In this document: one piece after another, positions 18,161 to 27,055 of the stretch | How the letters are laid out: the number at the start of each line of letters is the position of its first letter | Numbering within the stretch: the stretch's first letter is position 1 | From: Ureibacillus thermosphaericus | GTDB taxonomy: Bacteria; Bacillota; Bacilli; Bacillales_A; Planococcaceae | Assembly: GCF_012396605.1 (NCBI RefSeq) | Contig: NZ_JAAXPW010000001.1 | Coordinates: 62,001 to 126,000 of the forward strand | Length of the DNA stretch: 64,000 nucleotides | Direction: 5' to 3' | Position numbers and translations under genes: made by a program | Notes under the pieces: generated by a model | Told to the model about the DNA's origin: nothing | Database searches by the model: none | What the model saw: the letters and a program-made list of their open reading frames with translations, nothing else

Positions 18161-19900
18161 ATGTTACATCAGCTTTCATGGAAAGTCGGTGGGCAACAAG
18201 GTGAAGGTATTGAGAGTACTGGTGAAATTTTCTCAATGGCAATGAATCGTTTAGGCTATCATCTATATGGCTACCGTCATTTCTCCTCTCGCATTAAGGG
18301 AGGTCATACAAATAATAAAATTACTGTTCGCCCAACACCAGTTCGTGCAATTGCGGACGATTTAGATATTTTAGTGGCATTTGACCAAGAAACTATAGAG
18401 GTCAATTATAAAGAATTAACAGAAAACGGCATCATTTTGGCTGATAGTAAATTTGAGCCGGTAAATCCTGAAGACTCAAAAGCGCCACTCTTTTCTGTTC
18501 CGTTTACAGAAATTGCTACTGAGCTTGGCACATCGTTAATGAAGAACATGGTAGCAATTGGCTCAACTGCGGCTTTATTAAACTTGCCAATTGAAAGCTT
18601 CCAAGCAGTTGTAGATGAAATTTTTGGCCGCAAAGGTGAAGAAGTAGTAAAAAAGAATATGGAAGCCATTCAACGAGGTTATGATGCAACTTGCGAACTC
18701 ATTGGCGATAAAGTTGGTAAATGGGAATTAGAACCAGCAGATGGCAAACGACGCATGTTCATGATTGGTAATGATGCGGTTGCGCTAGGTGCGATTGCTG
18801 CTGGTTCTCGATTTATGGCTGCATATCCAATCACGCCGGCCTCTGAAATCATGGAATATTTAATTAAAAAACTTCCTAAATTTGGTGGTACGGTTATTCA
18901 AACAGAAGATGAAATTGCCGCTTGTACGATGGCAATCGGTGCGAACTTTGGCGGAGTACGTGCCTTTACTGCATCAGCAGGTCCTGGTTTATCCTTAATG
19001 ATGGAATCCATCGGTTTATCTGGTATGACTGAACAGCCGCTTGTAATCATCGACACACAGCGGGGCGGTCCATCAACAGGGCTTCCAACAAAACAAGAAC
19101 AATCTGATTTAATGGCGATGCTTTACGGTACACACGGAGAAATTCCAAAAGTAGTAATTGCTCCTTCAACACTAGAAGAAGCCTTTTACGATACAATCCA
19201 AGCATTTAACATTGCTGAAGAATTGCAACTACCAGTCATTGTGATGACGGATTTACAATTGGCTCTTGGTAAACAAACTGCTGATCCATTTGATTATTCA
19301 AAAATTGAAATTCGCCGTGGTAAATTGAACCTTGGTGAATTGCCAGAAAAAGATCCGAAAGAAGATTTCAAACGTTATGAAGTAACGGAAGACGGAATTT
19401 CAACTCGTGTTCTTCCAGGCCAACTACACGGCATTCACAAAGTAACAGGAAACGAGCACGATGAAACTGGTAAACCGGCAGAAGCTCCAGGAAACCGTAG
19501 AAATCAAATGGACAAGCGTTTACGTAAATTAAATTATTTAAACTTCAAAGATCCAATTTATGTCGATGCGCCTCATGAGGAAGCTGATGTTTTAATCGTT
19601 GGTTTTAACTCAACTCGAGGTGCGATTGAAGAAATTCGCCCATTATTGGAGCAAGAAGGCATTAAAGCGAACCACGTTCATGTCCGCTTAATTCATCCAT
19701 TCCCAGCCAATGAATTAAGACCTTATGCAGACCGTGCGAAAAAAATTATTGTGGTGGAAAATAATGCGACAGGTCAATTGGCCAATATTATGAAAATGAA
19801 TATTGGTGGACATAACAAAACATTTAGTATCACGAAATATGACGGCACTCCATTCTTGCCTCGTGAATTAAAAACTCGTGTAAAGGAGTTGCTTGACTAA
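18161..19900 (+). CDS. korA: 2-oxoacid:ferredoxin oxidoreductase, fused gamma-alpha subunit
   Basis: A 579-residue subunit of an oxidoreductase that converts a 2-oxoacid (probably 2-oxoglutarate) plus CoA to acyl-CoA, passing electrons to ferredoxin. Residues about 1-190 are the gamma domain (VGGQQGEGIESTGEIFSMA, FSSRIKGGHT). Residues about 200-579 are the alpha/pyrimidine-binding part (AAYPITPASEIMEYL, RGGPSTGLPTKQEQSDL). It overlaps korB by one base, so they form a two-gene unit. AAGGAG at 18147-18152 precedes the ATG. Substrate specificity is inferred from family resemblance only. Confidence 0.9.
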   Translation: MLHQLSWKVGGQQGEGIESTGEIFSMAMNRLGYHLYGYRHFSSRIKGGHTNNKITVRPTPVRAIADDLDILVAFDQETIEVNYKELTENGIILADSKFEPVNPEDSKAPLFSVPFTEIATELGTSLMKNMVAIGSTAALLNLPIESFQAVVDEIFGRKGEEVVKKNMEAIQRGYDATCELIGDKVGKWELEPADGKRRMFMIGNDAVALGAIAAGSRFMAAYPITPASEIMEYLIKKLPKFGGTVIQTEDEIAACTMAIGANFGGVRAFTASAGPGLSLMMESIGLSGMTEQPLVIIDTQRGGPSTGLPTKQEQSDLMAMLYGTHGEIPKVVIAPSTLEEAFYDTIQAFNIAEELQLPVIVMTDLQLALGKQTADPFDYSKIEIRRGKLNLGELPEKDPKEDFKRYEVTEDGISTRVLPGQLHGIHKVTGNEHDETGKPAEAPGNRRNQMDKRLRKLNYLNFKDPIYVDAPHEEADVLIVGFNSTRGAIEEIRPLLEQEGIKANHVHVRLIHPFPANELRPYADRAKKIIVVENNATGQLANIMKMNIGGHNKTFSITKYDGTPFLPRELKTRVKELLD

Positions 19901-20766
19901 TGGCAACATTTAAAGATTTTCGTAACAACGTAAAACCTAACTGGTGTCCTGGATGCGGAGATTTTTCTGTGCAAGCAGCGATTCAACGGGCAGCTGCCAA
20001 TGTCGGTATCGAACCACATGAACTTGCAATCATTTCCGGTATCGGCTGTTCAGGACGCATTAGTGGATATATCAATTCCTATGGTTTTCACGGTACACAT
20101 GGCCGTGCATTGCCAATCGCTCAAGGTCTAAAAATTGCCAATCGTAATTTACATGTCATTGCTACTGGCGGAGATGGTGACGGTTATGCGATTGGGATGG
20201 CTCATACGGTTCATGCCATTCGTCGTAACATCGATATTACTTACATCGTAATGGATAACCAAATTTACGGTTTAACAAAAGGTCAAACTTCTCCACGTTC
20301 TGCTTACGGATTCGTAACAAAATCAACACCAAATGGTTCAATTGAGCCATCGATTAAGCCATTGGAACTTGCTCTATCAGCAGGTGCAACATTTGTTGCT
20401 CAAGGATTTTCATCTGATATTAAAGAACTAACTGCTTTAATTGAAGCAGGTATTCAACATAAAGGGTTTTCCTTCATTAATGTATTTAGCCCATGTGTGA
20501 CTTACAATAAAGTGAACACGTATGAATGGTTTAAAGAACATCTAACGAAATTAAGCGATATTGAACATTACGACCCTCAAAATCGTGAAATGGCGATGCA
20601 AACAGTAATGGAAAAAGATGGCCTTGTTACAGGTATCGTTTATCAAGATACTAAATCCGTACCTTATGAACAACAATTAGAAGGTTTTGCAGAAAAGCCG
20701 CTAGTGGATGTGGATTTAAAAATTGATGAAGATCAATTTAACGAATTAGTAAAAGAATTTATGTAA
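19900..20766 (+). CDS. korB: 2-oxoacid:ferredoxin oxidoreductase, beta (TPP-binding) subunit
   Basis: A 288-residue subunit that carries thiamine diphosphate and an iron-sulfur cluster. The N-terminal WCPGCGDF and the later FSPCVTYN provide cluster cysteines. GDGDGYAIGMAHTVHAIRRN followed by MDNQIYGLTKGQ is the TPP/Mg motif. ATG at 19900 inside the korA stop. This enzyme gives reduced ferredoxin and can bypass or supplement 2-oxoglutarate dehydrogenase. B. subtilis lacks it at this place (tdh-kbl occupy the interval there). Confidence 0.92.
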   Translation: MATFKDFRNNVKPNWCPGCGDFSVQAAIQRAAANVGIEPHELAIISGIGCSGRISGYINSYGFHGTHGRALPIAQGLKIANRNLHVIATGGDGDGYAIGMAHTVHAIRRNIDITYIVMDNQIYGLTKGQTSPRSAYGFVTKSTPNGSIEPSIKPLELALSAGATFVAQGFSSDIKELTALIEAGIQHKGFSFINVFSPCVTYNKVNTYEWFKEHLTKLSDIEHYDPQNREMAMQTVMEKDGLVTGIVYQDTKSVPYEQQLEGFAEKPLVDVDLKIDEDQFNELVKEFM

Positions 20767-20804
20767 AATGCTCTTTGTGTCAAATCGAATATCAATGTAG
20801 TGAA

Positions 20805-20870
20805 ACCAACTTAAGTGAATTGAATTCTGTCCTTTGACAGTTAGATTCTCTTAAGTTGGTATTTTTTTGA
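20805..20870 (+). terminator. Terminator of korAB
   Basis: ACCAACTTAAG (20805-20815) pairs perfectly with CTTAAGTTGGT (20850-20860), followed by ATTTTTTT. The long loop contains a second small stem. Confidence 0.85.
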
Positions 20871-21055
20871 GTATGTTGGCTTATCTTAATATTTATTTAA
20901 AAATTGCAATTATTTAAGTTAAAAGTACTTTCTTTCTTTTTCTATATTTTTCATTCGAAATTATTCTCCAAAGAGGGTAATATGGGAGATAAGCGCGCAA
21001 TTTCATTAATGGGTATAGGAAAATATTTAGATAGATAGAAATCGAGGTCTTACCA

Positions 21056-21412
21056 TTGAGCAATGTAATTGATTTCATCTCCATGAAAAAGAGAAAACAT
21101 GAGGAACAATTATTTAATTTGTTTCGTAAAGCAAATTCGTTTCAAAATCGAGAACAAATTGATAAGCTTGTAGATGAAAAAAAACTAACAGTTGAAGATC
21201 ATAAAAGGTTCCTTGCTTTTTTAGCGCATTTACAAGCGAAGAATATTGAACCAACAGAGCTTTTTCAATCCGTATTGATCTTGTCGAAATATCAATTTGA
21301 ACAACGATATCCATTCAATTGGTTTACTGTTGTTCAAAATTGCCTAACCTTTTTGACCATTATAAAAGAGAAGAATCACAAGCAATATGAGCGATTTCTC
21401 TCAGTACGGTAA
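21056..21412 (+). CDS. Hypothetical 118-residue protein
   Basis: I do not recognise this family. It is a soluble, mostly helical, Lys/Phe/Gln-rich protein with no signal peptide or membrane span (VIDFISMKKRKHEEQLFNLF at the start; the C-terminal half has HLQAKNIEPTELFQSVLILS). The TTG start at 21056 has GAGGTC eight bases upstream. It stands alone between the korAB terminator and the miaB promoter. The coding potential looks real: continuous frame, plausible codon use and a ribosome site. Confidence 0.65.
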   Translation: MSNVIDFISMKKRKHEEQLFNLFRKANSFQNREQIDKLVDEKKLTVEDHKRFLAFLAHLQAKNIEPTELFQSVLILSKYQFEQRYPFNWFTVVQNCLTFLTIIKEKNHKQYERFLSVR

Positions 21413-21446
21413 ATATGTCAAAAGTAGCATAATTGTATCATAAATA

Positions 21447-21476
21447 TTGTTCTTTTAATGAACTATTCGTTATAAT
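21447..21476 (+). promoter_or_regulatory. Sigma-A promoter of miaB
   Basis: TTGTTC (21447-21452) and a perfect TATAAT (21471-21476) with an 18-base spacer, 53 bases before the miaB ATG. Confidence 0.65.
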
Positions 21477-21528
21477 TAAAAAATGGGATTCCTCTATGAA
21501 TCCAATAGAAAGGAGTCATTCATAATCA

Positions 21529-23070
21529 ATGAACGAAGAACAACGTTTAGCAAATAGTCAGGCAGCACAGCCAAAACCTCAAAAAACAGAAAAAGATTAT
21601 AGCAAATATTTTGAACGAGTAATCACTGCTCCTTCTTTAAAAGAAGCGAAAAAACGCGGAAAAGAAGAAGTGAAATATCATAAAGATTTTAAAATTCCTG
21701 AAGAGTTTCGAGGAATGGGAGACGGCCGTAAATTCTATATTCGCACATACGGTTGTCAAATGAATGAACACGATTCAGAAGTAATGGCCGGCATTTTCAT
21801 GCAACTAGGATATGAACCTACTGATTCAGTAGAAGATGCAAATGTCGTACTTTTAAATACATGTGCCATCCGTGAAAATGCAGAGAATAAAGTATTTGGT
21901 GAACTAGGCCTTCTTGCAAAATACAAACGAGAAAATCCTGATATGTTGCTTGGGGTGTGCGGATGTATGTCCCAAGAAGAATCGGTTGTAAATAAAATTT
22001 TAACGAAATACCAACATGTTGACATGGTATTTGGTACGCATAACATACACCGTTTACCATATATCTTAAAAGAAGCGTACATGTCTAAAGAAATGGTCGT
22101 TGAAGTTTGGTCAAAAGAAGGGGACGTAATCGAAAACCTTCCAAAAGCTCGACAAGGCTCTATTAAAGCTTGGGTAAACATCATGTACGGATGTGATAAA
22201 TTCTGCACATACTGTATCGTTCCTTATACTCGAGGAAAAGAGCGCAGCCGCAGACCGGAAGAAATCATTCAAGAAGTAAGAGAACTTGCAGCTCAAGGAT
22301 ACAAAGAAATTATGCTTCTTGGACAAAACGTAAATGCTTACGGTAAAGATTTCACAGATATCAACTATCGACTTGGCGATTTAATGGATGAGCTGCGTAA
22401 AATTGATATTCCACGCATTCGTTTCACAACGAGCCACCCTCGCGATTTTGACGATCACTTGATTGAAGTGTTAGCAAAAGGTGGAAACTTAGTTGAACAC
22501 ATTCACTTGCCAGTTCAATCTGGTTCAAATGAAATCTTAAAAATTATGGCTCGTAAATATACGAGAGAACAATTCTTAGAACTTGTTCGAAAAATTAAAG
22601 CAGCTATTCCGAATGTGGCGTTGACAACTGACATCATCGTTGGATATCCGAACGAAACGGAAGAACAATTCCAAGAAACGCTTGATTTATATCGTGAAGT
22701 TGGATTTGAATCAGCATTTACTTACATTTATTCTCCACGTGAAGGTACGCCAGCTGCAAAAATGAAAGACAACGTTCCAATGGAAGTGAAAAAAGATCGC
22801 TTATACCGCCTCAATGCCGTTGTAGAAGAATTCTCAAAAGCTGCATTGAAAAAATATGAAAATCAAATTGTTGAAGTGTTAGTTGAAGGCGAAAGTAAAA
22901 AACGCAGTGATGTATTAGCTGGTTATACAAGAAGAAATAAATTAGTAAACTTTGTTGGCCCGAAAGAATTAATTGGTCAGTTAGTAAAAGTGAAAATCAC
23001 GAAAGCAAGTTCTTACTCTCTTCGCGGTGAATTTGTAGAAGTGGTAAAACGACAAGAGGTGGAAATCTAA
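21529..23070 (+). CDS. miaB: tRNA methylthiotransferase MiaB
   Basis: A 513-residue radical-SAM enzyme that converts i6A37 to ms2i6A37 in tRNAs reading UNN codons. The UPF0004 cluster cysteines are in [24 protein letters not shown] and GVCGCM; the radical-SAM triad CDKFCTYC lies near residue 224; a TRAM RNA-binding domain ends the protein (about 445-510). An N-terminal extension of about 65 residues is usual in Bacilli. AAAGGAG precedes the ATG. It overlaps ricA by one base. Its substrate is made by MiaA (31501), in the same window. Confidence 0.96.
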   Translation: MNEEQRLANSQAAQPKPQKTEKDYSKYFERVITAPSLKEAKKRGKEEVKYHKDFKIPEEFRGMGDGRKFYIRTYGCQMNEHDSEVMAGIFMQLGYEPTDSVEDANVVLLNTCAIRENAENKVFGELGLLAKYKRENPDMLLGVCGCMSQEESVVNKILTKYQHVDMVFGTHNIHRLPYILKEAYMSKEMVVEVWSKEGDVIENLPKARQGSIKAWVNIMYGCDKFCTYCIVPYTRGKERSRRPEEIIQEVRELAAQGYKEIMLLGQNVNAYGKDFTDINYRLGDLMDELRKIDIPRIRFTTSHPRDFDDHLIEVLAKGGNLVEHIHLPVQSGSNEILKIMARKYTREQFLELVRKIKAAIPNVALTTDIIVGYPNETEEQFQETLDLYREVGFESAFTYIYSPREGTPAAKMKDNVPMEVKKDRLYRLNAVVEEFSKAALKKYENQIVEVLVEGESKKRSDVLAGYTRRNKLVNFVGPKELIGQLVKVKITKASSYSLRGEFVEVVKRQEVEI

Positions 23071-23507
23071 TGGCGACTAAATTATATACAAAAGATGAAA
23101 TTGTTGAAAAAGCGAAAGAAATCGCTCACATGATTGCCCAAACTGAAGAAGTAGAATTTTTCAAAAAAGCAGAAGCTCAAATTAATGAAAATCAATTTGT
23201 GCGTGAAAAAATTGCAAGTTTAAAATCCCTTCAAAAACAAGCTGTAAACTTCCAACATTTAGGGAAAGAAAAAGCGCTGAAACTTGTTGAGAAAAAAATC
23301 GAGGAAATAGAAAAAGAAATCGATGAATTACCAGTTGTTCAGCAGTTTAAACAATCTCAAATGGAAGTTAATATACTATTGCAATTAGTTTCCAACGCGA
23401 TTGCGACAACTGTTACAAACGATATTATTGAATCAACTGGCGGCAATTTACTTACTGGTGAAACGGGATCAAAAGTGCAAAATACGAGTCCTGGAAGTTG
23501 CTCTTAA
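23070..23507 (+). CDS. ricA: RicA/YmcA family RNase Y regulator
   Basis: A 145-residue helical protein of the YlbF/YmcA family. With RicF (YlbF) and RicT (YaaT) it forms an iron-sulfur complex that directs RNase Y to mRNA maturation and supports sporulation, competence and biofilm formation in B. subtilis. A cysteine near the C-terminal end (PGSCS) is a candidate cluster ligand. It is translationally coupled to miaB (stop and start share one base), as in B. subtilis. Confidence 0.92.
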   Translation: MATKLYTKDEIVEKAKEIAHMIAQTEEVEFFKKAEAQINENQFVREKIASLKSLQKQAVNFQHLGKEKALKLVEKKIEEIEKEIDELPVVQQFKQSQMEVNILLQLVSNAIATTVTNDIIESTGGNLLTGETGSKVQNTSPGSCS

Positions 23508-23508
23508 T

Positions 23509-23560
23509 AAAAGGCTACAAGGAAAATCGAATGTTTGATTTTCCAGTAGCCTTTTTTCTT
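23509..23560 (+). terminator. Terminator of miaB-ricA
   Basis: AAAAGGCTAC pairs with GTAGCCTTTT. The stem continues with GGAAAATC/GATTTTCC and is followed by TTTTCTTTT. Confidence 0.9.
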
Positions 23561-23719
23561 TTGAATTTTTTACGCAAACTGGAACACTTCTTAACCTCCC
23601 TTAATACTATATGTTTGTTAGGCAAATGCACTAGTTCAACTCATTATTGCTTTAATCGACAGGATTTAACAAATTTCTTTAAAAACAAAGATCATATTTC
23701 ACCAATTAGGCATTCGCCG

Positions 23720-23727
23720 CATACAAT
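23720..23727 (+). promoter_or_regulatory. Sigma-E-like -10 element upstream of cotE
   Basis: CATACAAT is identical to the usual sigma-E -10 sequence and lies 38 bases before the cotE start. TCATATT at 23692-23698 resembles a sigma-E -35, but the gap to the -10 (21 bases) is longer than usual. cotE of B. subtilis is known to be read by sigma-E and sigma-K. Confidence 0.4.
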
Positions 23728-23757
23728 AGTTCGACTAGATGAAAAGGAGGAAATTGT

Positions 23758-24333
23758 TTGAAACGTTTGCGTCAAATCGTGACAAAAGCGGTTGTGGCGA
23801 AAGGGAAAAAACGTACGGAATCCAGTGAAGTGATGCGTCCACCTAACACGCCAACAAGCATATTAGGTTGTTGGGTAATCAACCACCACTATTCTGCGAA
23901 AAAAGTGGGTAAATATGTAGAAGTTTCTGGTAAATTTGATGTGAATGTGTGGTATGCATATCATAACCATTCAAAAACTGCTGTTTATACAGAAACAATT
24001 CCTTATAAAGACAGAATAAAATTACATTATCGCGATGAAGAAATCATCGATTCAAATGAAGTCCATGTAAAAGTATTACAACAACCAAACTGCATTGAAG
24101 CAGTGATCAACCAACAAGGCGATAGCTTCAACATTGTGATTGAACGCGAATTCTTAGTGGAAGTAATCGGTGAAACAAAAGTGGTAGTATCAGTTCATCC
24201 AATTGAATTTGAAGAAGAATGGAATTTTGATGACGATGATGATGAATCATCAAGCTCCTCTTCCTCTTCAAGTTCTTCAGATTTCGATTATAAAAAATCA
24301 AGCAGCAGTGAAGACTCCTCTTCATTTCAATAA
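23758..24333 (+). CDS. cotE: Spore coat morphogenetic protein CotE
   Basis: A 191-residue outer-coat organiser. The core (about 1-150) has the family hallmarks (LRQIVTKAVVAKGKK, ILGCWVINHHYS, NVWYAYHN). The last about 35 residues are low-complexity: acidic DDDDDE followed by an 11-serine run and further serines; the CotE tail in Bacillus is acidic but less serine-rich. TTG start at 23758 with AAAAGGAGG upstream. A terminator separates it from ricA, so sporulation control is independent. Confidence 0.94.
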   Translation: MKRLRQIVTKAVVAKGKKRTESSEVMRPPNTPTSILGCWVINHHYSAKKVGKYVEVSGKFDVNVWYAYHNHSKTAVYTETIPYKDRIKLHYRDEEIIDSNEVHVKVLQQPNCIEAVINQQGDSFNIVIEREFLVEVIGETKVVVSVHPIEFEEEWNFDDDDDESSSSSSSSSSSDFDYKKSSSSEDSSSFQ

Positions 24334-24341
24334 TCTCCATT

Positions 24342-24380
24342 GAGAGCACCATCAATAGAATAATAAGATGGTGCTCCTAA
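24342..24380 (+). terminator. Hairpin after cotE
   Basis: GAGCACCATC (24344-24353) pairs perfectly with GATGGTGCTC (24367-24376). No T-run follows, so the terminator call is moderate. Confidence 0.55.
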
Positions 24381-24463
24381 TATTAAAAAGCATGTTTTCT
24401 TGGTTATCGCTATAATTTTCGTCATGTTATAATAGCTTAGAGAATTTTAAGTGAGGTAATAAC

Positions 24464-27043
24464 ATGACTACATATACACCAATGATGCAACAATATTTAT
24501 CCATTAAAGCAGATTACGAAGATGCTTTTCTCTTTTTTAGATTAGGTGACTTTTACGAATTGTTTTTTGAAGATGCATTGAAAGCGTCTCAAATACTTGA
24601 AATCACTTTAACAGGACGTGATGCGGGTGGAGATGAACGAGTACCGATGTGCGGTGTACCATATCACTCCGCCCAAAGCTATATTGAAACATTAGTATCA
24701 AAGGGTTATAAAGTAGCCATTTGCGAACAAGTGGAAGACCCAAAACAAGCAAAAGGTGTAGTGAAGCGTGAAGTCATTCAACTCATTACACCAGGTACGA
24801 TGATTGAAGGAAAAACAATTGACAATAAATCAAACATTTTCATCGGATGTGCTGAGCGAATTAGTGATCATGAATTTGCATTTGCCTATTTGGATGTTTC
24901 CACTGGGGAAGCGAAGTCTTTCATCATTGAAGGCGGCGTAAAGGGGCTTTTTCAACAATTACAAGCCTATAATATTCGAGAACTTGTAGTGACAGATGAA
25001 TTAAAAATTCTCTTACAAGAACAAGCGGCAAATCTCGGCATTGTTTTATCTATTGAAAATGAAGAGATGCACGATGAAAAAGCTAACAACTATTTACTCC
25101 ATCTCCCGAAAAAGTGTTTCGGTGTGGCTAAATATTTACTTCAATATATTGAACGTACTCAAATGCGCTCCTTATCTCACATTCAACCTTTTACATATAC
25201 CGAAACGAAACAATATTTACAAATCGATGCCAATTCAAAACGCAACTTAGAACTCCTGCAATCCATTCGTGGAAAGGATCAAAAGGGAACTTTGCTTTGG
25301 CTTTTAGACGAGACGGTAACGGCAATGGGCGGAAGAAAGTTAAAACAATGGCTCCACCAACCTCTCGCGAACCGAGCACAAATAGAAGAAAGACTAAACA
25401 CCGTGACCGATTTACTGGATGAATTTTTCTTGCGTGATGAATTAAGGGAACTGCTAAAAAGCGTCTATGATTTGGAGCGCCTTTCAGGACGAGTTGCATT
25501 TGGCAATGTAGGTGGTCGAGATTTAGCGCAACTTCGTGAATCATTAAGACAAGTCCCAACCATTAAAGAAAAACTTCTCGAAAGCAATAAAGAAACGTTA
25601 ATAAACCTTGCGAGTAAAATGGACGCTTGTGAGGATATTGAGCAATTACTTTCAAGAGCTATTACGGATCATCCGCCAGTTGCCATTAAAGAGGGGGATG
25701 TGATCCGAGAAGGCTACAATCAAAAACTAGATGAATTGCGCTATATTGCCCGAAACGGGAAGGATTGGATTGCTCAGCTTGAGCAAAAAGAACGGGAGCT
25801 AACAGGCATCAAAAATTTAAAAATTGGCTTTAACCGAATTTTTGGTTACTACATTGAAGTAACAAAATCGAACTTATCGAATGTAGATTTATCTCGCTAT
25901 CATCGAAAACAAACACTAGCCAATGCAGAGCGCTTTATTACGGAAGAATTAAAAGAAAAAGAGACACAAATCTTGAATGCAGAAGAACAAAGCTTAGCTC
26001 TTGAGTACGAACTATTCGTTGAATTAAGAGAACAGTTAAAAGCATATATTCCCCGTGTACAACAACTCGCTTCAATTATTAGCGAATTGGATGTGTACTT
26101 AAGCTTTGCAGTTGTATCAGAAAAATATCAATTTACTAAGCCGACTTTCCATGAAGGAAAAGGTTTAAAAATCATTGGCGGAAGACACCCAGTTGTTGAA
26201 AAAATGTTAAATAAACAAGGCTATGTACCAAATGATTGTGTGTTAACAGAAGAAAAAAATATGATGCTGATTACCGGACCGAATATGTCTGGGAAAAGTA
26301 CATATATGCGTCAAGTAGCGTTGATTGTCATAATGGCGCAAATGGGGTGTTATGTACCATGTGATGAAGCTGAATTACCGATTACCGATCAAATTTTTAC
26401 CCGCATAGGAGCCGCTGACGACTTAGCTTCTGGCCAATCCACTTTCATGGTGGAAATGCTGGAAAGTCAGCATGCCATTACGAATGCAACGGAAAAAAGT
26501 TTGTTATTATTTGATGAAATTGGACGAGGTACATCAACATATGATGGGATGGCCCTTGCTCAAGCCATGATGGAATATATCCACGATCACATCGGTGCAA
26601 ATACGCTATTTTCCACACATTATCATGAACTAACTGCTTTAGAAGAGGTACTTGAACGACTTCAAAATGTTCATGTGAGTGCGGTTGAGAAAAATGGCAA
26701 TGTGGTGTTCTTGCATAAAGTGAAAAAAGGAGCAGCAGATAAAAGTTACGGTGTTCATGTGGCGAAACTAGCAAATATGCCGGAGAAGATTATTGAAAGG
26801 GCAAGAATTTTGCTTGAGGAATTTGAATCACAACAAATAGACAACTCAGCCCCTCAAATTGAGGAAGAGGTTCATCAACTATCATTGTTTGAAGAAGATG
26901 TAGAGCCTAAACAAGAAAAGAAATCGCTGAAATCTCATGAGCAAGAAGTTTTAAAACGATTAGAAAAAGTAAATATCGTATCGATGACACCGATGGAAGC
27001 AATGAATCTTTTGTACGAATTGCAACAATCACTAAAACAATAA
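24464..27043 (+). CDS. mutS: DNA mismatch repair protein MutS
   Basis: An 859-residue mismatch sensor. The mismatch-wedge motif F-x-E occurs in GDFYELF (about 27-33). Walker A is GPNMSGKS (about 609), followed by LLFDEIGRGTSTYDG and the STHYHEL helix. QLSLFEE near the C-terminus (about 806) matches a beta-clamp binding motif. Full length compared with the family. GTGAGGTAATAAC precedes the ATG. mutL follows 12 bases after the stop, with AAGGAGGG. Confidence 0.97.
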   Translation: MTTYTPMMQQYLSIKADYEDAFLFFRLGDFYELFFEDALKASQILEITLTGRDAGGDERVPMCGVPYHSAQSYIETLVSKGYKVAICEQVEDPKQAKGVVKREVIQLITPGTMIEGKTIDNKSNIFIGCAERISDHEFAFAYLDVSTGEAKSFIIEGGVKGLFQQLQAYNIRELVVTDELKILLQEQAANLGIVLSIENEEMHDEKANNYLLHLPKKCFGVAKYLLQYIERTQMRSLSHIQPFTYTETKQYLQIDANSKRNLELLQSIRGKDQKGTLLWLLDETVTAMGGRKLKQWLHQPLANRAQIEERLNTVTDLLDEFFLRDELRELLKSVYDLERLSGRVAFGNVGGRDLAQLRESLRQVPTIKEKLLESNKETLINLASKMDACEDIEQLLSRAITDHPPVAIKEGDVIREGYNQKLDELRYIARNGKDWIAQLEQKERELTGIKNLKIGFNRIFGYYIEVTKSNLSNVDLSRYHRKQTLANAERFITEELKEKETQILNAEEQSLALEYELFVELREQLKAYIPRVQQLASIISELDVYLSFAVVSEKYQFTKPTFHEGKGLKIIGGRHPVVEKMLNKQGYVPNDCVLTEEKNMMLITGPNMSGKSTYMRQVALIVIMAQMGCYVPCDEAELPITDQIFTRIGAADDLASGQSTFMVEMLESQHAITNATEKSLLLFDEIGRGTSTYDGMALAQAMMEYIHDHIGANTLFSTHYHELTALEEVLERLQNVHVSAVEKNGNVVFLHKVKKGAADKSYGVHVAKLANMPEKIIERARILLEEFESQQIDNSAPQIEEEVHQLSLFEEDVEPKQEKKSLKSHEQEVLKRLEKVNIVSMTPMEAMNLLYELQQSLKQ

Positions 27044-27055
27044 GGAGGGATACGC

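Noticed and set aside
23498-23761. 87-codon frame between ricA and cotE
   Set aside because: It runs through the ricA terminator and the cotE promoter area, with no start signal.
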